Made by a program: the position numbers and the translations under genes. DNA of 64,000 nt from CAKMZU01 sp965248335. Lineage in GTDB: Bacteria > Pseudomonadota > Gammaproteobacteria > Pseudomonadales > DT-91. The DNA is taken from the NCBI GenBank assembly GCA_965248335.1, contig CBDFIY010000003.1, forward strand, positions 372,001-436,000, given 5' to 3'. Shown in pieces: positions 52,571 to 61,307 of this stretch (positions are counted from its first letter, which is position 1; each line of letters starts with the position of its first letter). The notes beneath the pieces were generated by a model. That model saw only the letters and a program-made list of their open reading frames with translations. It was not told the origin of the DNA and did no database searches.

Positions 52571-53209
52571 ATGACTATTGGCATAGTCGGTCGCAAATGC
52601 GGCATGACTCGCGTGTTTAGTGAGTCTGGAGAGTCAATCCCGGTGACGGTGATTGAGGTTCTCCCTAATTATATTTCTCAGGTCAAAACCCAGGAGTCTG
52701 ATGGCTATAGTGCTATTCAGGTGACTGCCGGTATCAAAAAAACTTCTCGTGTGAATAAAGCAGAGGCAGGCCACTTCTCGAAGGCGGGTGTTTCAGCTGG
52801 TAGAGGCCTGTGGGAATTCCGCACAGACTCTTCCGAAGAATTCGAGCTAGGCCAAGCGCTGACAGCTGCAACCTTTAAAGAAGGTCAGATGGTGGACGCT
52901 GCGGCAGAATCTAAAGGTAAGGGTTTTCAGGGTGGCGTAAAGCGTTGGAATTTTGCCATGCAGGATGCTACGCATGGTAACTCCATTTCCCATAGGGCAC
53001 CGGGTTCAATTGGTCAATGTCAGACGCCTGGTAAAGTTTGGAAGGGCAAAAAGATGGCTGGCCATATGGGTGCAGAGCAAGTAACAGCTCAGAATCTTCA
53101 AGTGGTGCGGGTTGACGAAACTGATAATTTGATCCTTGTGAAAGGGTCAGTTCCTGGTGCGAGCGGAAGTGATGTTATACTTCGCCCGGCTATGAAAGCT
53201 AAATCCTAA
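52571..53209 (+). CDS. rplC: 50S ribosomal protein L3
   Basis: L3 starts 50S assembly and reaches the peptidyl-transferase centre. 212 residues (E. coli 209), with GKGFQGGVKRWNF and the Gln-methylation region (SIGQCQTPGKV). Preceded by a 94-base structured spacer with stems such as CGCTTAC/GTGAGCG. Confidence 0.98.
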   Translation: MTIGIVGRKCGMTRVFSESGESIPVTVIEVLPNYISQVKTQESDGYSAIQVTAGIKKTSRVNKAEAGHFSKAGVSAGRGLWEFRTDSSEEFELGQALTAATFKEGQMVDAAAESKGKGFQGGVKRWNFAMQDATHGNSISHRAPGSIGQCQTPGKVWKGKKMAGHMGAEQVTAQNLQVVRVDETDNLILVKGSVPGASGSDVILRPAMKAKS

Positions 53210-53221
53210 GGGGGATGACTG

Positions 53222-53839
53222 ATGGAGTTAAGTATCATTGCTCCCGGTAATGCAGACGCTGGAAAGTTAGAAGTATCTGAAAATGCATTTGCCAGAGAAT
53301 ACAATGAAGATCTAGTGCATCAAGTTGTTGTTGCTTATCAGGCTGCAGCAAGGCAAGGCACTAAGGCTCAAAAGAATCGTGCGGCAGTCAGTGGTGGTGG
53401 TAAGAAACCATGGCGTCAGAAAGGTACGGGGCGTGCGCGTGCTGGCACTATTCGAAGCCCAATCTGGGTCGGCGGAGGTCGGACGTTTGCTGCGCAACCA
53501 AGAGATTTTTCTCAAAAAGTAAATCGTAAAATGTATCGCGCTGCTATGCAAACCATCGTGTCTGAGTTGGCTCGCACTGATCGTTTAAAAGTTGTTGAGA
53601 GTTTTGATCTTTCTGCACCTAAAACCAAGGTTTTAGCAGAGAAATTAAATACAATGAATGTTTCTAACGCACTTATCATTACTGAAGAGCTCGATAAAAA
53701 CCTTTATCTATCAGCGCGAAATATTCCATGTGTTGATGTTATCGATGTTGCTGCGGTTGATCCAGTTAGTCTAGTAAGCTACAAGTCAGTTATCATGACA
53801 GTTGGTGCCGTTAAGAAATATGAGGAGAGGTTAGGATGA
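53222..53839 (+). CDS. rplD: 50S ribosomal protein L4
   Basis: L4 lines the exit tunnel and in E. coli represses the S10 operon. 205 residues, with the tunnel loop KPWRQKGTGRARAGTIRSP. Overlaps rplW by ATGA, so the two are translationally coupled. Confidence 0.98.
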   Translation: MELSIIAPGNADAGKLEVSENAFAREYNEDLVHQVVVAYQAAARQGTKAQKNRAAVSGGGKKPWRQKGTGRARAGTIRSPIWVGGGRTFAAQPRDFSQKVNRKMYRAAMQTIVSELARTDRLKVVESFDLSAPKTKVLAEKLNTMNVSNALIITEELDKNLYLSARNIPCVDVIDVAAVDPVSLVSYKSVIMTVGAVKKYEERLG

Positions 53840-54132
53840 ATCCTGAGCGTATCTATACAGTCCTGCAGGGGCCGCATATTTCAGAAAAGGCAGCTTTAGG
53901 TGCTGAGGCAGCTAACCAATTTGTCTTTAAAGTGGCAATTGATGCAAATAAGCTTGAAGTAAAGAAAGCAGTTGAAAAGCTATTTAGTGTAAAGGTAGCG
54001 AAAGTCCAGGTGATCAAGGTTAAAGGTAAAACCAAGCGTAATCGTTATGGTGTATCGAAGAAGCCTGATTGGAAAAAAGCATATGTTCGCTTAGAGCAAG
54101 GTCACGAAATTGACCTCGCTATAGCAGAGTAA
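53836..54132 (+). CDS. rplW: 50S ribosomal protein L23
   Basis: L23 lies at the tunnel exit and docks SRP, trigger factor and SecY. 98 residues, with the loop VKGKTKRNRYGVSKKPDWKKA typical of bacterial L23. Confidence 0.97.
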   Translation: MNPERIYTVLQGPHISEKAALGAEAANQFVFKVAIDANKLEVKKAVEKLFSVKVAKVQVIKVKGKTKRNRYGVSKKPDWKKAYVRLEQGHEIDLAIAE

Positions 54133-54142
54133 GGGGAACGAA

Positions 54143-54970
54143 ATGCCGATAGTAAAATTATCACCTACATCACCAGGGCGTCGTCATGTCGTTCGTGTTG
54201 TTAACCCTGACTTACATAAGGGTGCGCCGCACAAAGCTCTGCTTGAAAAGAAAAGTAAATCAGGCGGTCGTAATAATAACGGACGTATAACCACTCGTCA
54301 TATTGGCGGTGGCCACAAGCAGCATTATCGTGTTGTTGATTTTAAGCGTAATAAAGATAGTATCCCTGCAAAAGTTGAGCGTTTAGAATACGACCCTAAC
54401 CGAACTGCTAACATAGCACTCGTGCTTTACGCAGACGGCGAGCGTCGTTACATTATTGCTCCTAAGGCCTTGAAGGCAGGTGATAGCATTGAGTCAGGTG
54501 CACATGCGCCGATCAAGCCGGGTAATACATTGCCTATTCGTAATATCCCTGTTGGTAGCGTTATTCATTGCGTTGAGCTTAAGCCAGGTAAAGGTGCTCA
54601 GATAGCACGCTCAGCTGGAACCTCTGCGCAGTTAGTTGCTCGAGAGGGTCAATATGCGACAATTCGTTTGCGCTCAGGTGAAATGCGGAAAGTTTTATCA
54701 GATTGCCGTGCAACAATTGGCGAAGTGTCGAATAGTGAGCATAACTTACGCTCGCTGGGTAAAGCTGGCGCAAGTCGCTGGAGAGGTGTGAGGCCAACTG
54801 TACGTGGTGTAGCGATGAACCCAGTTGACCATCCGCACGGTGGTGGTGAAGGCCGAACATCTGGTGGCCGTCATCCTGTTTCACCTTGGGGTACACCAAC
54901 CAAAGGTTATAAGACCCGTAAAAACAAGCGTACGAATAAGCTAATTGTTCGTCGACGTGGATCTAAATAG
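54143..54970 (+). CDS. rplB: 50S ribosomal protein L2
   Basis: L2 is essential for subunit joining and peptidyl transfer. 275 residues (E. coli 273); the conserved HPHGGGEGR, containing the functional histidine, is present. Confidence 0.98.
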   Translation: MPIVKLSPTSPGRRHVVRVVNPDLHKGAPHKALLEKKSKSGGRNNNGRITTRHIGGGHKQHYRVVDFKRNKDSIPAKVERLEYDPNRTANIALVLYADGERRYIIAPKALKAGDSIESGAHAPIKPGNTLPIRNIPVGSVIHCVELKPGKGAQIARSAGTSAQLVAREGQYATIRLRSGEMRKVLSDCRATIGEVSNSEHNLRSLGKAGASRWRGVRPTVRGVAMNPVDHPHGGGEGRTSGGRHPVSPWGTPTKGYKTRKNKRTNKLIVRRRGSK

Positions 54971-54981
54971 AGGATTATGAC

Positions 54982-55257
54982 GTGCCCCGTTCATTAAAAA
55001 AAGGCCCATTTATTGATCTTCACCTTCTAAAAAAAGTTGAAGTGGCTGTTGAAAAAAATGAAAAGCGCCCGATCAAAACTTGGTCAAGACGTTCCGTCAT
55101 TTTCCCTGATATGGTAGGGCTAACCATTGCGATCCATAACGGACGCCAACACGTACCTGTATTCATTACTGAAGACATGGTTGGACATAAACTCGGCGAA
55201 TTTGCTGCAACAAGGACCTATCGTGGTCATGCTGCAGACAAAAAAGCTAAGCGCTAG
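54982..55257 (+). CDS. rpsS: 30S ribosomal protein S19
   Basis: S19 is in the 30S head with S13. 91 residues from GTG 54982, beginning (M)PRSLKKGPFID. A nearby ATG at 54977 is out of frame, so GTG is the start. Confidence 0.98.
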   Translation: MPRSLKKGPFIDLHLLKKVEVAVEKNEKRPIKTWSRRSVIFPDMVGLTIAIHNGRQHVPVFITEDMVGHKLGEFAATRTYRGHAADKKAKR

Positions 55258-55272
55258 GTCGGAGGACTCAAT

Positions 55273-55611
55273 ATGGAAATCGCGGCTAAAGTAAAAGGTG
55301 CTGCTATATCAGCCCAGAAAGCGCGTTTGGTAGCAGATCAAATTCGTGGGAAAAACGTTGAAGATGCACTCACACTGCTCAACTTCAGCCCAAAGAAAGC
55401 AGCAGTGCTTGTAAAAAAAGCGTTGGACTCAGCAGTTGCCAATGCTGAGCACAATGAAGGTGCTGATATTGATGAGCTTAGAGTGTCAACGATCTTCGTT
55501 GATGAAGGGCTTACGATGAAACGCATCAAACCACGTGCGAAGGGTAGGGCAGATCGCATATTAAAGCGTACCTGTCATATTACTGTTAAAGTTTCTGACG
55601 GCGAAAAATAG
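55273..55611 (+). CDS. rplV: 50S ribosomal protein L22
   Basis: L22 forms, with L4, the tunnel constriction. 112 residues; the beta-hairpin segment MKRIKPRAKGRADRILKR is wild-type-like, with no macrolide-resistance deletions visible. SD GGAGGA. Confidence 0.98.
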   Translation: MEIAAKVKGAAISAQKARLVADQIRGKNVEDALTLLNFSPKKAAVLVKKALDSAVANAEHNEGADIDELRVSTIFVDEGLTMKRIKPRAKGRADRILKRTCHITVKVSDGEK

Positions 55612-55621
55612 GAGTTGCCAG

Positions 55622-56302
55622 ATGGGTCAAAAAGTAAATCCAACGGGCATCAGACTGGGTATTGTTAAAACCCATAATTCAGTTTGGTATGCCGACAGTA
55701 AAACTTTTGCACAAAAGCTTGTGAATGATATTGAAGTCAGAAGCTATGTCGAAAGTAAATTAATAAAAGCTTCAGTTAGCCGAGTCGTTATTGAACGACC
55801 AGCGCAAACGGCCAAAATTACCATCCATACAGCAAGACCGGGTGTTGTAATAGGGAAGAAAGGTGAAGATGTTGATGCTCTACGTGAAGAGCTAACAAGA
55901 AGAATGGGCGTTCCTGTTCATATCAATATCGAAGAAATTAGAAAGCCTGATCTTGATGCGAAGCTAGTAGGACAAAATGTTGCACAGCAGTTAGAACGTC
56001 GCGTTATGTTTAGAAGAGCTATGAAGCGAGCCGTGCAAAATGCAATGAGACAAGGCGCCGAGGGTGTTAAGATTCAAGTAAGTGGTCGCTTGGGCGGTGC
56101 TGAGATTGCCCGTGCTGAATGGTATAGAGAAGGGCGTGTACCTTTGCATACACTTAGAGCGGATATCGACTATGCGACTTATGAAGCGCATACTACCTAC
56201 GGTGTTATTGGTGTTAAAGTATGGATCTTTAAAGGTGAAGTGATTGGTGGGCAAGAAGCCGAAGAACAATCAAGCCCAAAAAAGACCGCAGCTAAGAAAT
56301 AG
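55622..56302 (+). CDS. rpsC: 30S ribosomal protein S3
   Basis: S3 lies at the mRNA entry and has helicase activity with S4 and S5. 226 residues, with the KH-domain GKKGEDVDALREEL and C-terminal S3 domain. Confidence 0.98.
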   Translation: MGQKVNPTGIRLGIVKTHNSVWYADSKTFAQKLVNDIEVRSYVESKLIKASVSRVVIERPAQTAKITIHTARPGVVIGKKGEDVDALREELTRRMGVPVHINIEEIRKPDLDAKLVGQNVAQQLERRVMFRRAMKRAVQNAMRQGAEGVKIQVSGRLGGAEIARAEWYREGRVPLHTLRADIDYATYEAHTTYGVIGVKVWIFKGEVIGGQEAEEQSSPKKTAAKK

Positions 56303-56315
56303 TTGGTAGAAAAAT

Positions 56316-56729
56316 ATGTTACAGCCTAAGCGAACAAAATTTCGTAAACAGATGAAGGGCCGAAATCGAGGCTTAGCTCATCGTGGTAGTACTGTCAGTT
56401 TTGGCGAGTTTGGCTTAAAAGCAACTGGTCGTGGACGTATTACTGCTCGACAAATTGAATCTGCCCGACGTGCCATGACTAGGCACATTAAACGGGGCGG
56501 TAAAATATGGATTCGTGTTTTCCCAGATAAGCCAATTACCCAAAAGCCGCTTGAAGTACGTCAAGGTAAAGGTAAAGGTAATGTAGAATATTGGGTGGCT
56601 CAAGTTCAGCCTGGAAAAGTACTTTACGAAGTGCAAGGTGTCTCAGAGGAGCTAGCTAGAGAGGCTTTCGAGCTTGCAGCTGCTAAGATTCCGGTAGCGA
56701 CAACCTTTGTGAAACGGACGGTGATGTAA
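56316..56729 (+). CDS. rplP: 50S ribosomal protein L16
   Basis: L16 positions A-site tRNA. 137 residues, with MLQPKRTKFRKQMKGRNRG at the start. Stop and rpmC start overlap as TAATG. Confidence 0.98.
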   Translation: MLQPKRTKFRKQMKGRNRGLAHRGSTVSFGEFGLKATGRGRITARQIESARRAMTRHIKRGGKIWIRVFPDKPITQKPLEVRQGKGKGNVEYWVAQVQPGKVLYEVQGVSEELAREAFELAAAKIPVATTFVKRTVM

Positions 56730-56923
56730 TGAAAATATCCGACTTGCAAGATAAATCTGTTGAAGAGCTTAATACAACCCTTATCTCTCTTAGAGAAGAG
56801 CAGTTCAAGCTAAACATGAAACATTCAACAGGACAGCTAGGTCAGACGCACCTGCTCAAAGAAAATCGGACTGATATAGCGCGCATCAAAACGCTACTCA
56901 CTCAAAAAGCAGGTAATCAGTAA
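56729..56923 (+). CDS. rpmC: 50S ribosomal protein L29
   Basis: L29 is a two-helix protein at the tunnel exit. 64 residues. One-base overlaps (TAATG) with rplP and rpsQ show tight translational coupling. Confidence 0.97.
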   Translation: MKISDLQDKSVEELNTTLISLREEQFKLNMKHSTGQLGQTHLLKENRTDIARIKTLLTQKAGNQ

Positions 56924-57183
56924 TGTCAGATAAAACAGTGCGCACAGCTTCTGGTAAAGTAGTCAGTAATAAAATGGATAAAACCATTACTGTAGTGGTA
57001 GAGAGGCGAGTTAAACACCCTGTTTACGGTAAGTACCTTACCCGATCTACCAAATTGCACGCTCATGATGAGTCCAATGAATGCAGTATCGGCGATAAAG
57101 TAACAGTTAAAGAGAGTCGCCCCTTATCAAAGACAAAGTCTTGGGCGCTTTTGAGTGTTGACGAGCGAACAGCGCAAGTATAA
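56923..57183 (+). CDS. rpsQ: 30S ribosomal protein S17
   Basis: S17 is a primary 16S-binding OB-fold protein. 86 residues, with SNKMDKTITVVVERRVKHP. Last gene of the classical S10 operon; only 33 bases separate it from rplN with no terminator. Confidence 0.98.
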   Translation: MSDKTVRTASGKVVSNKMDKTITVVVERRVKHPVYGKYLTRSTKLHAHDESNECSIGDKVTVKESRPLSKTKSWALLSVDERTAQV

Positions 57184-57216
57184 TAGTATTAGTATTTTAG
57201 CTTTTGGGGCTACACG

Positions 57217-57585
57217 ATGATTCAAACACAGTCATATTTAGAAGTCGCAGATAACAGTGGTGCACGCCGAGTTATGTGCATTAAAGTTTTGGGTGGCTCT
57301 CATCGTCGCTACGCTCGTGTCGGCGATATTATTAAAGTTACAGTAAAAGAAGCCATTCCACGTGGAAAGGTAAAAAAGGGTCAGGTCATGAGCGCTGTCG
57401 TTGTTCGGACTAGAAAAGGCGTTCGCCGTCCTGACGGCTCTTTGATAAAGTTCGACGATAATGCGGCCGTTTTGTTGAATGCTAACAATGCTCCAATAGG
57501 TACGCGTATCTTTGGACCTGTTACTCGTGAACTAAGGTCTGAGCGTTTTATGAAAATCATCTCACTAGCGCCAGAAGTGCTCTAG
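57217..57585 (+). CDS. rplN: 50S ribosomal protein L14
   Basis: L14 contacts 16S rRNA in an intersubunit bridge. 122 residues, with ADNSGARRVMCIKVLGG. First gene of the spc group. Confidence 0.98.
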   Translation: MIQTQSYLEVADNSGARRVMCIKVLGGSHRRYARVGDIIKVTVKEAIPRGKVKKGQVMSAVVVRTRKGVRRPDGSLIKFDDNAAVLLNANNAPIGTRIFGPVTRELRSERFMKIISLAPEVL

Positions 57586-57613
57586 GTTTTGATAAGAAAT
57601 TGAGGGTATAGAG

Positions 57614-57928
57614 ATGTTTAAGATTAAACGTGATGACGAAGTCATCGTTATTGCAGGCCGTGATAAAGGCAAAAGAGGCAAAGTTGCTAAATTGCAGGAT
57701 AACGGAAAACTGATAGTTTCCGGTATTAATTTAGTTAAAAAGCACCAAAAGCCAAACCCTAATGCTGGCCAGCCTGGTGGGATTATCGACAAAGAAGCTG
57801 CTATTCAGGCATCTAATGTTGCTATCTACAATCCAGAAACTCAAAAAGCTGATCGCGTTGGATTCCGATTTGAAGACGGTAAAAAGATCCGTTTTTACAA
57901 ATCCAATAACGCAGCAGTTGATGCATAA
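57614..57928 (+). CDS. rplX: 50S ribosomal protein L24
   Basis: L24 initiates 50S assembly. 104 residues with the KOW motif (VIVIAGRDKGKRGKVAK). SD GAGGG. Confidence 0.98.
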   Translation: MFKIKRDDEVIVIAGRDKGKRGKVAKLQDNGKLIVSGINLVKKHQKPNPNAGQPGGIIDKEAAIQASNVAIYNPETQKADRVGFRFEDGKKIRFYKSNNAAVDA

Positions 57929-57944
57929 TTGAAGGTCAAATAAC

Positions 57945-58487
57945 ATGGCAGCACGTTTGAAAGAGCTCTACCAACAAGAACTCGTTGGTAAGTTAAAAGA
58001 AGAATTAAACATTGAAAATATCATGGCTGTGCCTAAAATCACCAAAATCACTCTGAATATGGGTGTCGGTGAAGCTGTTGGCGATAAGAAAGCACTAGAA
58101 CATGCAGTTAAGGATTTACAGGCGATCTCAGGCCAGAAAGTTGTTGTTACTAAAGCGAAGAAATCTGTAGCTGGATTTAAAGTTCGTGAGGGCTGGCCGA
58201 TAGGTTGTAAGGTGACGCTACGTTCTGAAAGAATGTACGAATTCCTTGAACGTCTGATTAGTATCTCTATCCCACGTATACGAGACTTTAGAGGGGTAAA
58301 CCCTAAATCCTTCGATGGACGTGGCAACTTTGCAATGGGTGTAACTGAACAGATTATTTTCCCAGAAATTGATTACGACAAAGTCGACAAGTTGCGTGGT
58401 TTGGATATTGCTATAACCACAACCGCAAGAACAGACGACGAAGGTAGAGCATTACTACGTGCGTTCAATTTTCCACTTAAAGGGTAA
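57945..58487 (+). CDS. rplE: 50S ribosomal protein L5
   Basis: L5 binds 5S rRNA. 180 residues, with ITLNMGVGEAVGDKKALE and FRGVNPKSFDGRGNFAMG. In E. coli the S8 repression site is at the start of this gene. Confidence 0.98.
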   Translation: MAARLKELYQQELVGKLKEELNIENIMAVPKITKITLNMGVGEAVGDKKALEHAVKDLQAISGQKVVVTKAKKSVAGFKVREGWPIGCKVTLRSERMYEFLERLISISIPRIRDFRGVNPKSFDGRGNFAMGVTEQIIFPEIDYDKVDKLRGLDIAITTTARTDDEGRALLRAFNFPLKG

Positions 58488-58499
58488 CAGGATTTAAGC

Positions 58500-58805
58500 A
58501 TGGCAAAGGCATCGATGAAGGCACGTGAAACAAAACGTGCTAAAACTGTCGCAAAATATGCAGAAAAACGCGCTGCATTAAAAGCAGTCATTGGCAGTGC
58601 AGCTGCTTCAGAAGAAGAGAAGTGGGACGCGCAAAAAGCATTACAGCAATTACCAAGAAATGCTAGCCCAGTTCGTCAGCAAAGAAGGTGCCAGGTGACT
58701 GGGCGTCCTCACGCTGTCTATCGTAAGTTTGGTCTTTGTCGAAACCAAATTAGAAAGTCTGCTATGCAAGGTGATATACCAGGTCTTGTGAAATCAAGCT
58801 GGTAA
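58500..58805 (+). CDS. rpsN: 30S ribosomal protein S14
   Basis: S14 is in the 30S head. 101 residues of the zinc-free (C-) type: no CxxC pair, with RNASPVRQQRRCQVTGRPHA. Confidence 0.98.
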   Translation: MAKASMKARETKRAKTVAKYAEKRAALKAVIGSAAASEEEKWDAQKALQQLPRNASPVRQQRRCQVTGRPHAVYRKFGLCRNQIRKSAMQGDIPGLVKSSW

Positions 58806-58825
58806 CAGAGTAAGAGGAGAAGATT

Positions 58826-59221
58826 ATGAGTATGCAAGATCCTATAGCAGATATGCTGACCAGAATTCGAAATGGTCAAATGGCTGAGAAATTTGATATT
58901 TCAATGCCTGCCTCTACCAAGAAATTGGCCATTGCTGAAGTTTTAAAGGCAGAAGGTTTTATTGAAGGATTCGAAGAGTTTGAACAAGACAAATTAAAAA
59001 CTTTGAATGTGAAATTGAAGTACTTCAACGGAAAGCCTGTCATTGAAGGTATAGACCGTGTAAGTCGTCCAGGTTTGCGCATTTACAAAGGCGCTGGTGA
59101 AATAGCCAAAGTAAACAGCGGTCTCGGAATTTCGATTGTGTCAACCAATAAAGGGTTGATGAGTGATCGGAAAGCACGTGAGACCGGTGTTGGTGGCGAA
59201 ATTATTTGTAATGTCTTCTAA
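58826..59221 (+). CDS. rpsH: 30S ribosomal protein S8
   Basis: S8 binds central-domain 16S rRNA and represses the spc operon in E. coli. 131 residues, starting MSMQDPIADMLTRIRNGQ; ending with GGEIICNVF. SD AGAGGAG. Confidence 0.98.
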   Translation: MSMQDPIADMLTRIRNGQMAEKFDISMPASTKKLAIAEVLKAEGFIEGFEEFEQDKLKTLNVKLKYFNGKPVIEGIDRVSRPGLRIYKGAGEIAKVNSGLGISIVSTNKGLMSDRKARETGVGGEIICNVF

Positions 59222-59249
59222 ATAAGACAAATACTAAGAGTAAATTATT

Positions 59250-59777
59250 ATGTCTCGTGTTGCGAAAAGTCCGGTTGAGCTTCCAAAAGGTGTAACCGCT
59301 GATTTGAAAGACTCAAAATTGACGCTAAAAGGTAGTAATGGAACATTGAACCTTGATCTTCATCCTACTGTTGAAGTTAAGTTTGAAAGCAATGTTTTTA
59401 CCTTCGCAGGAAAAACCAATAAAGATTGGGCTATGGCGGGTACCACGCGTGCACTCGTAAATAACATGGTGAAAGGTGTAAGCGTAGGTTTTGAAAAGAA
59501 ATTGTTACTGCAAGGTGTAGGTTATCGTGCAAAAGCTTCAGGTTCTGTGCTGAACCTTACATTGGGCTTTTCTCATCCGGTAGATTACAAATTACCTGAG
59601 GGAATTAAAGTTCAAACACCAAGCCAAACAGAAATTGTCATTAAAGGCGCAGATAAACAGCGCGTAGGCCAGGTTGCCTCAGAGATTCGGGCTTTCAGAC
59701 CGCCAGAACCCTATAAAGGTAAAGGTGTTCGCTATGCTGATGAATTTGTACGTCGTAAAGAAGCCAAGAAAAAGTAA
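59250..59777 (+). CDS. rplF: 50S ribosomal protein L6
   Basis: L6 supports the sarcin-ricin loop region. 175 residues, with the C-terminal rRNA-binding RPPEPYKGKGVRYADE. Confidence 0.98.
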   Translation: MSRVAKSPVELPKGVTADLKDSKLTLKGSNGTLNLDLHPTVEVKFESNVFTFAGKTNKDWAMAGTTRALVNNMVKGVSVGFEKKLLLQGVGYRAKASGSVLNLTLGFSHPVDYKLPEGIKVQTPSQTEIVIKGADKQRVGQVASEIRAFRPPEPYKGKGVRYADEFVRRKEAKKK

Positions 59778-59786
59778 GGGTTAATG

Positions 59787-60134
59787 ATGGATAAGAAATC
59801 TTCAAGACTCCGTAGAGCAAAACGTACCCGCATTAAACTTAGAGAGCTTGGTTCTGTGCGTTTAACTGTTAACCGTTCATCGCAGCACATTTACGCACAG
59901 GTGATATCAGCTGATGGCGGTCAAGTACTTGCAAGCGCATCGACGCTGGATTCAACATTGCGTGAAGCTAATACAAGTAATATTGGTGCCGCAGAAGCTG
60001 TTGGTAAGCTCATTGCAGAAAGAGCTAAAACAGCAGGCATAGAAAGCGTTGCTTTTGATCGTAGTGGTTACAAATATCATGGCCGCGTTAAAGCGTTGGC
60101 AGAATCAGCACGCGAAGCTGGCTTACAATTTTAG
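59787..60134 (+). CDS. rplR: 50S ribosomal protein L18
   Basis: L18 binds 5S rRNA. 115 residues from ATG 59787 (MDKKSSRLRRAKRTR). An ATG directly upstream (59784) is also in frame, but AAGGG is better spaced for 59787 and the E. coli protein begins MDKK. Confidence 0.97.
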   Translation: MDKKSSRLRRAKRTRIKLRELGSVRLTVNRSSQHIYAQVISADGGQVLASASTLDSTLREANTSNIGAAEAVGKLIAERAKTAGIESVAFDRSGYKYHGRVKALAESAREAGLQF

Positions 60135-60145
60135 AGGTTTGACGC

Positions 60146-60655
60146 ATGGCATTTAATGAAAGAGAAAAGCCGAACCAGGAAGGTTTGCAAGAAAAGCTTG
60201 TACAGGTAAATCGTGTCGCTAAAGTTGTAAAAGGCGGCCGTATCTTTGGCTTTACAGCGTTGGCCGTCGTTGGTGATGGAAATGGTAAAGTTGGCTTTGG
60301 TCGTGGTAAAGCACGCGAAGTTCCTGTAGCTATTCAAAAAGCGATGGAGTCGGCGCGTCGCAATACTGTAAATGTAGAATTAGATGGCGATACGATTCAG
60401 TATCCTATCAAAGCAAGGCACGGCGCATCTAAAATTTATATGCAGCCAGCCTCGGAAGGTACCGGTGTTATTGCGGGCGGCGCAATGAGAGCAGTGCTCG
60501 AAGTTGCAGGTGTCCATAATGTATTAGCGAAGTGCTATGGTTCAACCAACCCTGTGAACGTTGTTCGTGCAACGATTAAAGGTTTGGAAAATATGCAATC
60601 TCCTGAAACAGTTGCTCAGCGCCGTGGCAAATCTGTTGATGAGATCCTAGGATAA
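60146..60655 (+). CDS. rpsE: 30S ribosomal protein S5
   Basis: S5 affects decoding accuracy. 169 residues, with VKGGRIFGFTALAVVGDGNG and GRGKAREVPVAIQKA. Confidence 0.98.
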   Translation: MAFNEREKPNQEGLQEKLVQVNRVAKVVKGGRIFGFTALAVVGDGNGKVGFGRGKAREVPVAIQKAMESARRNTVNVELDGDTIQYPIKARHGASKIYMQPASEGTGVIAGGAMRAVLEVAGVHNVLAKCYGSTNPVNVVRATIKGLENMQSPETVAQRRGKSVDEILG

Positions 60656-60666
60656 GAGGGATTAGC

Positions 60667-60852
60667 ATGTCTGACTTAAAGACGATAAAAGTTACCCAGA
60701 TTAAAAGTACTTCTGGGCGAATTAAAGCACACCAAGCCTGCGTTAAAGGCTTAGGCTTACGAAAAATCAATCATACTGTTGAAGTTGAAGATACACCTTC
60801 TGTTCGCGGGATGATCAGCAAAGCACACTACTTGCTGCGTGTAGAGGGCTAA
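60667..60852 (+). CDS. rpmD: 50S ribosomal protein L30
   Basis: 61 residues with the motif KAHQACVKGLGLRKINHTVE. Two bases before rplO. SD GAGGGA. Confidence 0.97.
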   Translation: MSDLKTIKVTQIKSTSGRIKAHQACVKGLGLRKINHTVEVEDTPSVRGMISKAHYLLRVEG

Positions 60853-60854
60853 TT

Positions 60855-61286
60855 ATGGAACTTAATACAATACAGCCAGCTGAAGGCCATAAGTCTACCA
60901 GGAAGCGCGTAGGTCGCGGTATTGGGAGTGGTCTAGGTAAAACTTGCGGCCGTGGTCACAAGGGGCAAAAGTCGCGTTCTGGTGGTCATACGATACCAGG
61001 TTTTGAGGGTGGTCAAATGCCCTTACAAAAACGCTTACCTAAATTTGGGTTCTCTTCTAGAATTGGTAAAGTTACCGCAGAAGTTCGTACCTCTGAACTT
61101 GCTTTATTAGAAGGCGATACTGTAGATCTAGCTACGCTCAAAGATGCCGATATCCTTAATGGTAATATTACGCGTGCTAAGATATTTCTTTCTGGAGACG
61201 TCACTAAAGCCTTCAATATTAAAGGTTTGCGTGTCACTAAAGGCGCAAAATCTGCGATAGAAGCTGCTGGTGGAACAGTCGCTTAA
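60855..61286 (+). CDS. rplO: 50S ribosomal protein L15
   Basis: L15 is a late-assembly 50S protein. 143 residues, with GRGIGSGLGKTCGRGHKGQK at the glycine-rich N-terminus. Confidence 0.98.
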   Translation: MELNTIQPAEGHKSTRKRVGRGIGSGLGKTCGRGHKGQKSRSGGHTIPGFEGGQMPLQKRLPKFGFSSRIGKVTAEVRTSELALLEGDTVDLATLKDADILNGNITRAKIFLSGDVTKAFNIKGLRVTKGAKSAIEAAGGTVA

Positions 61287-61307
61287 TAAAGGTTAAAGGT
61301 AAATTGG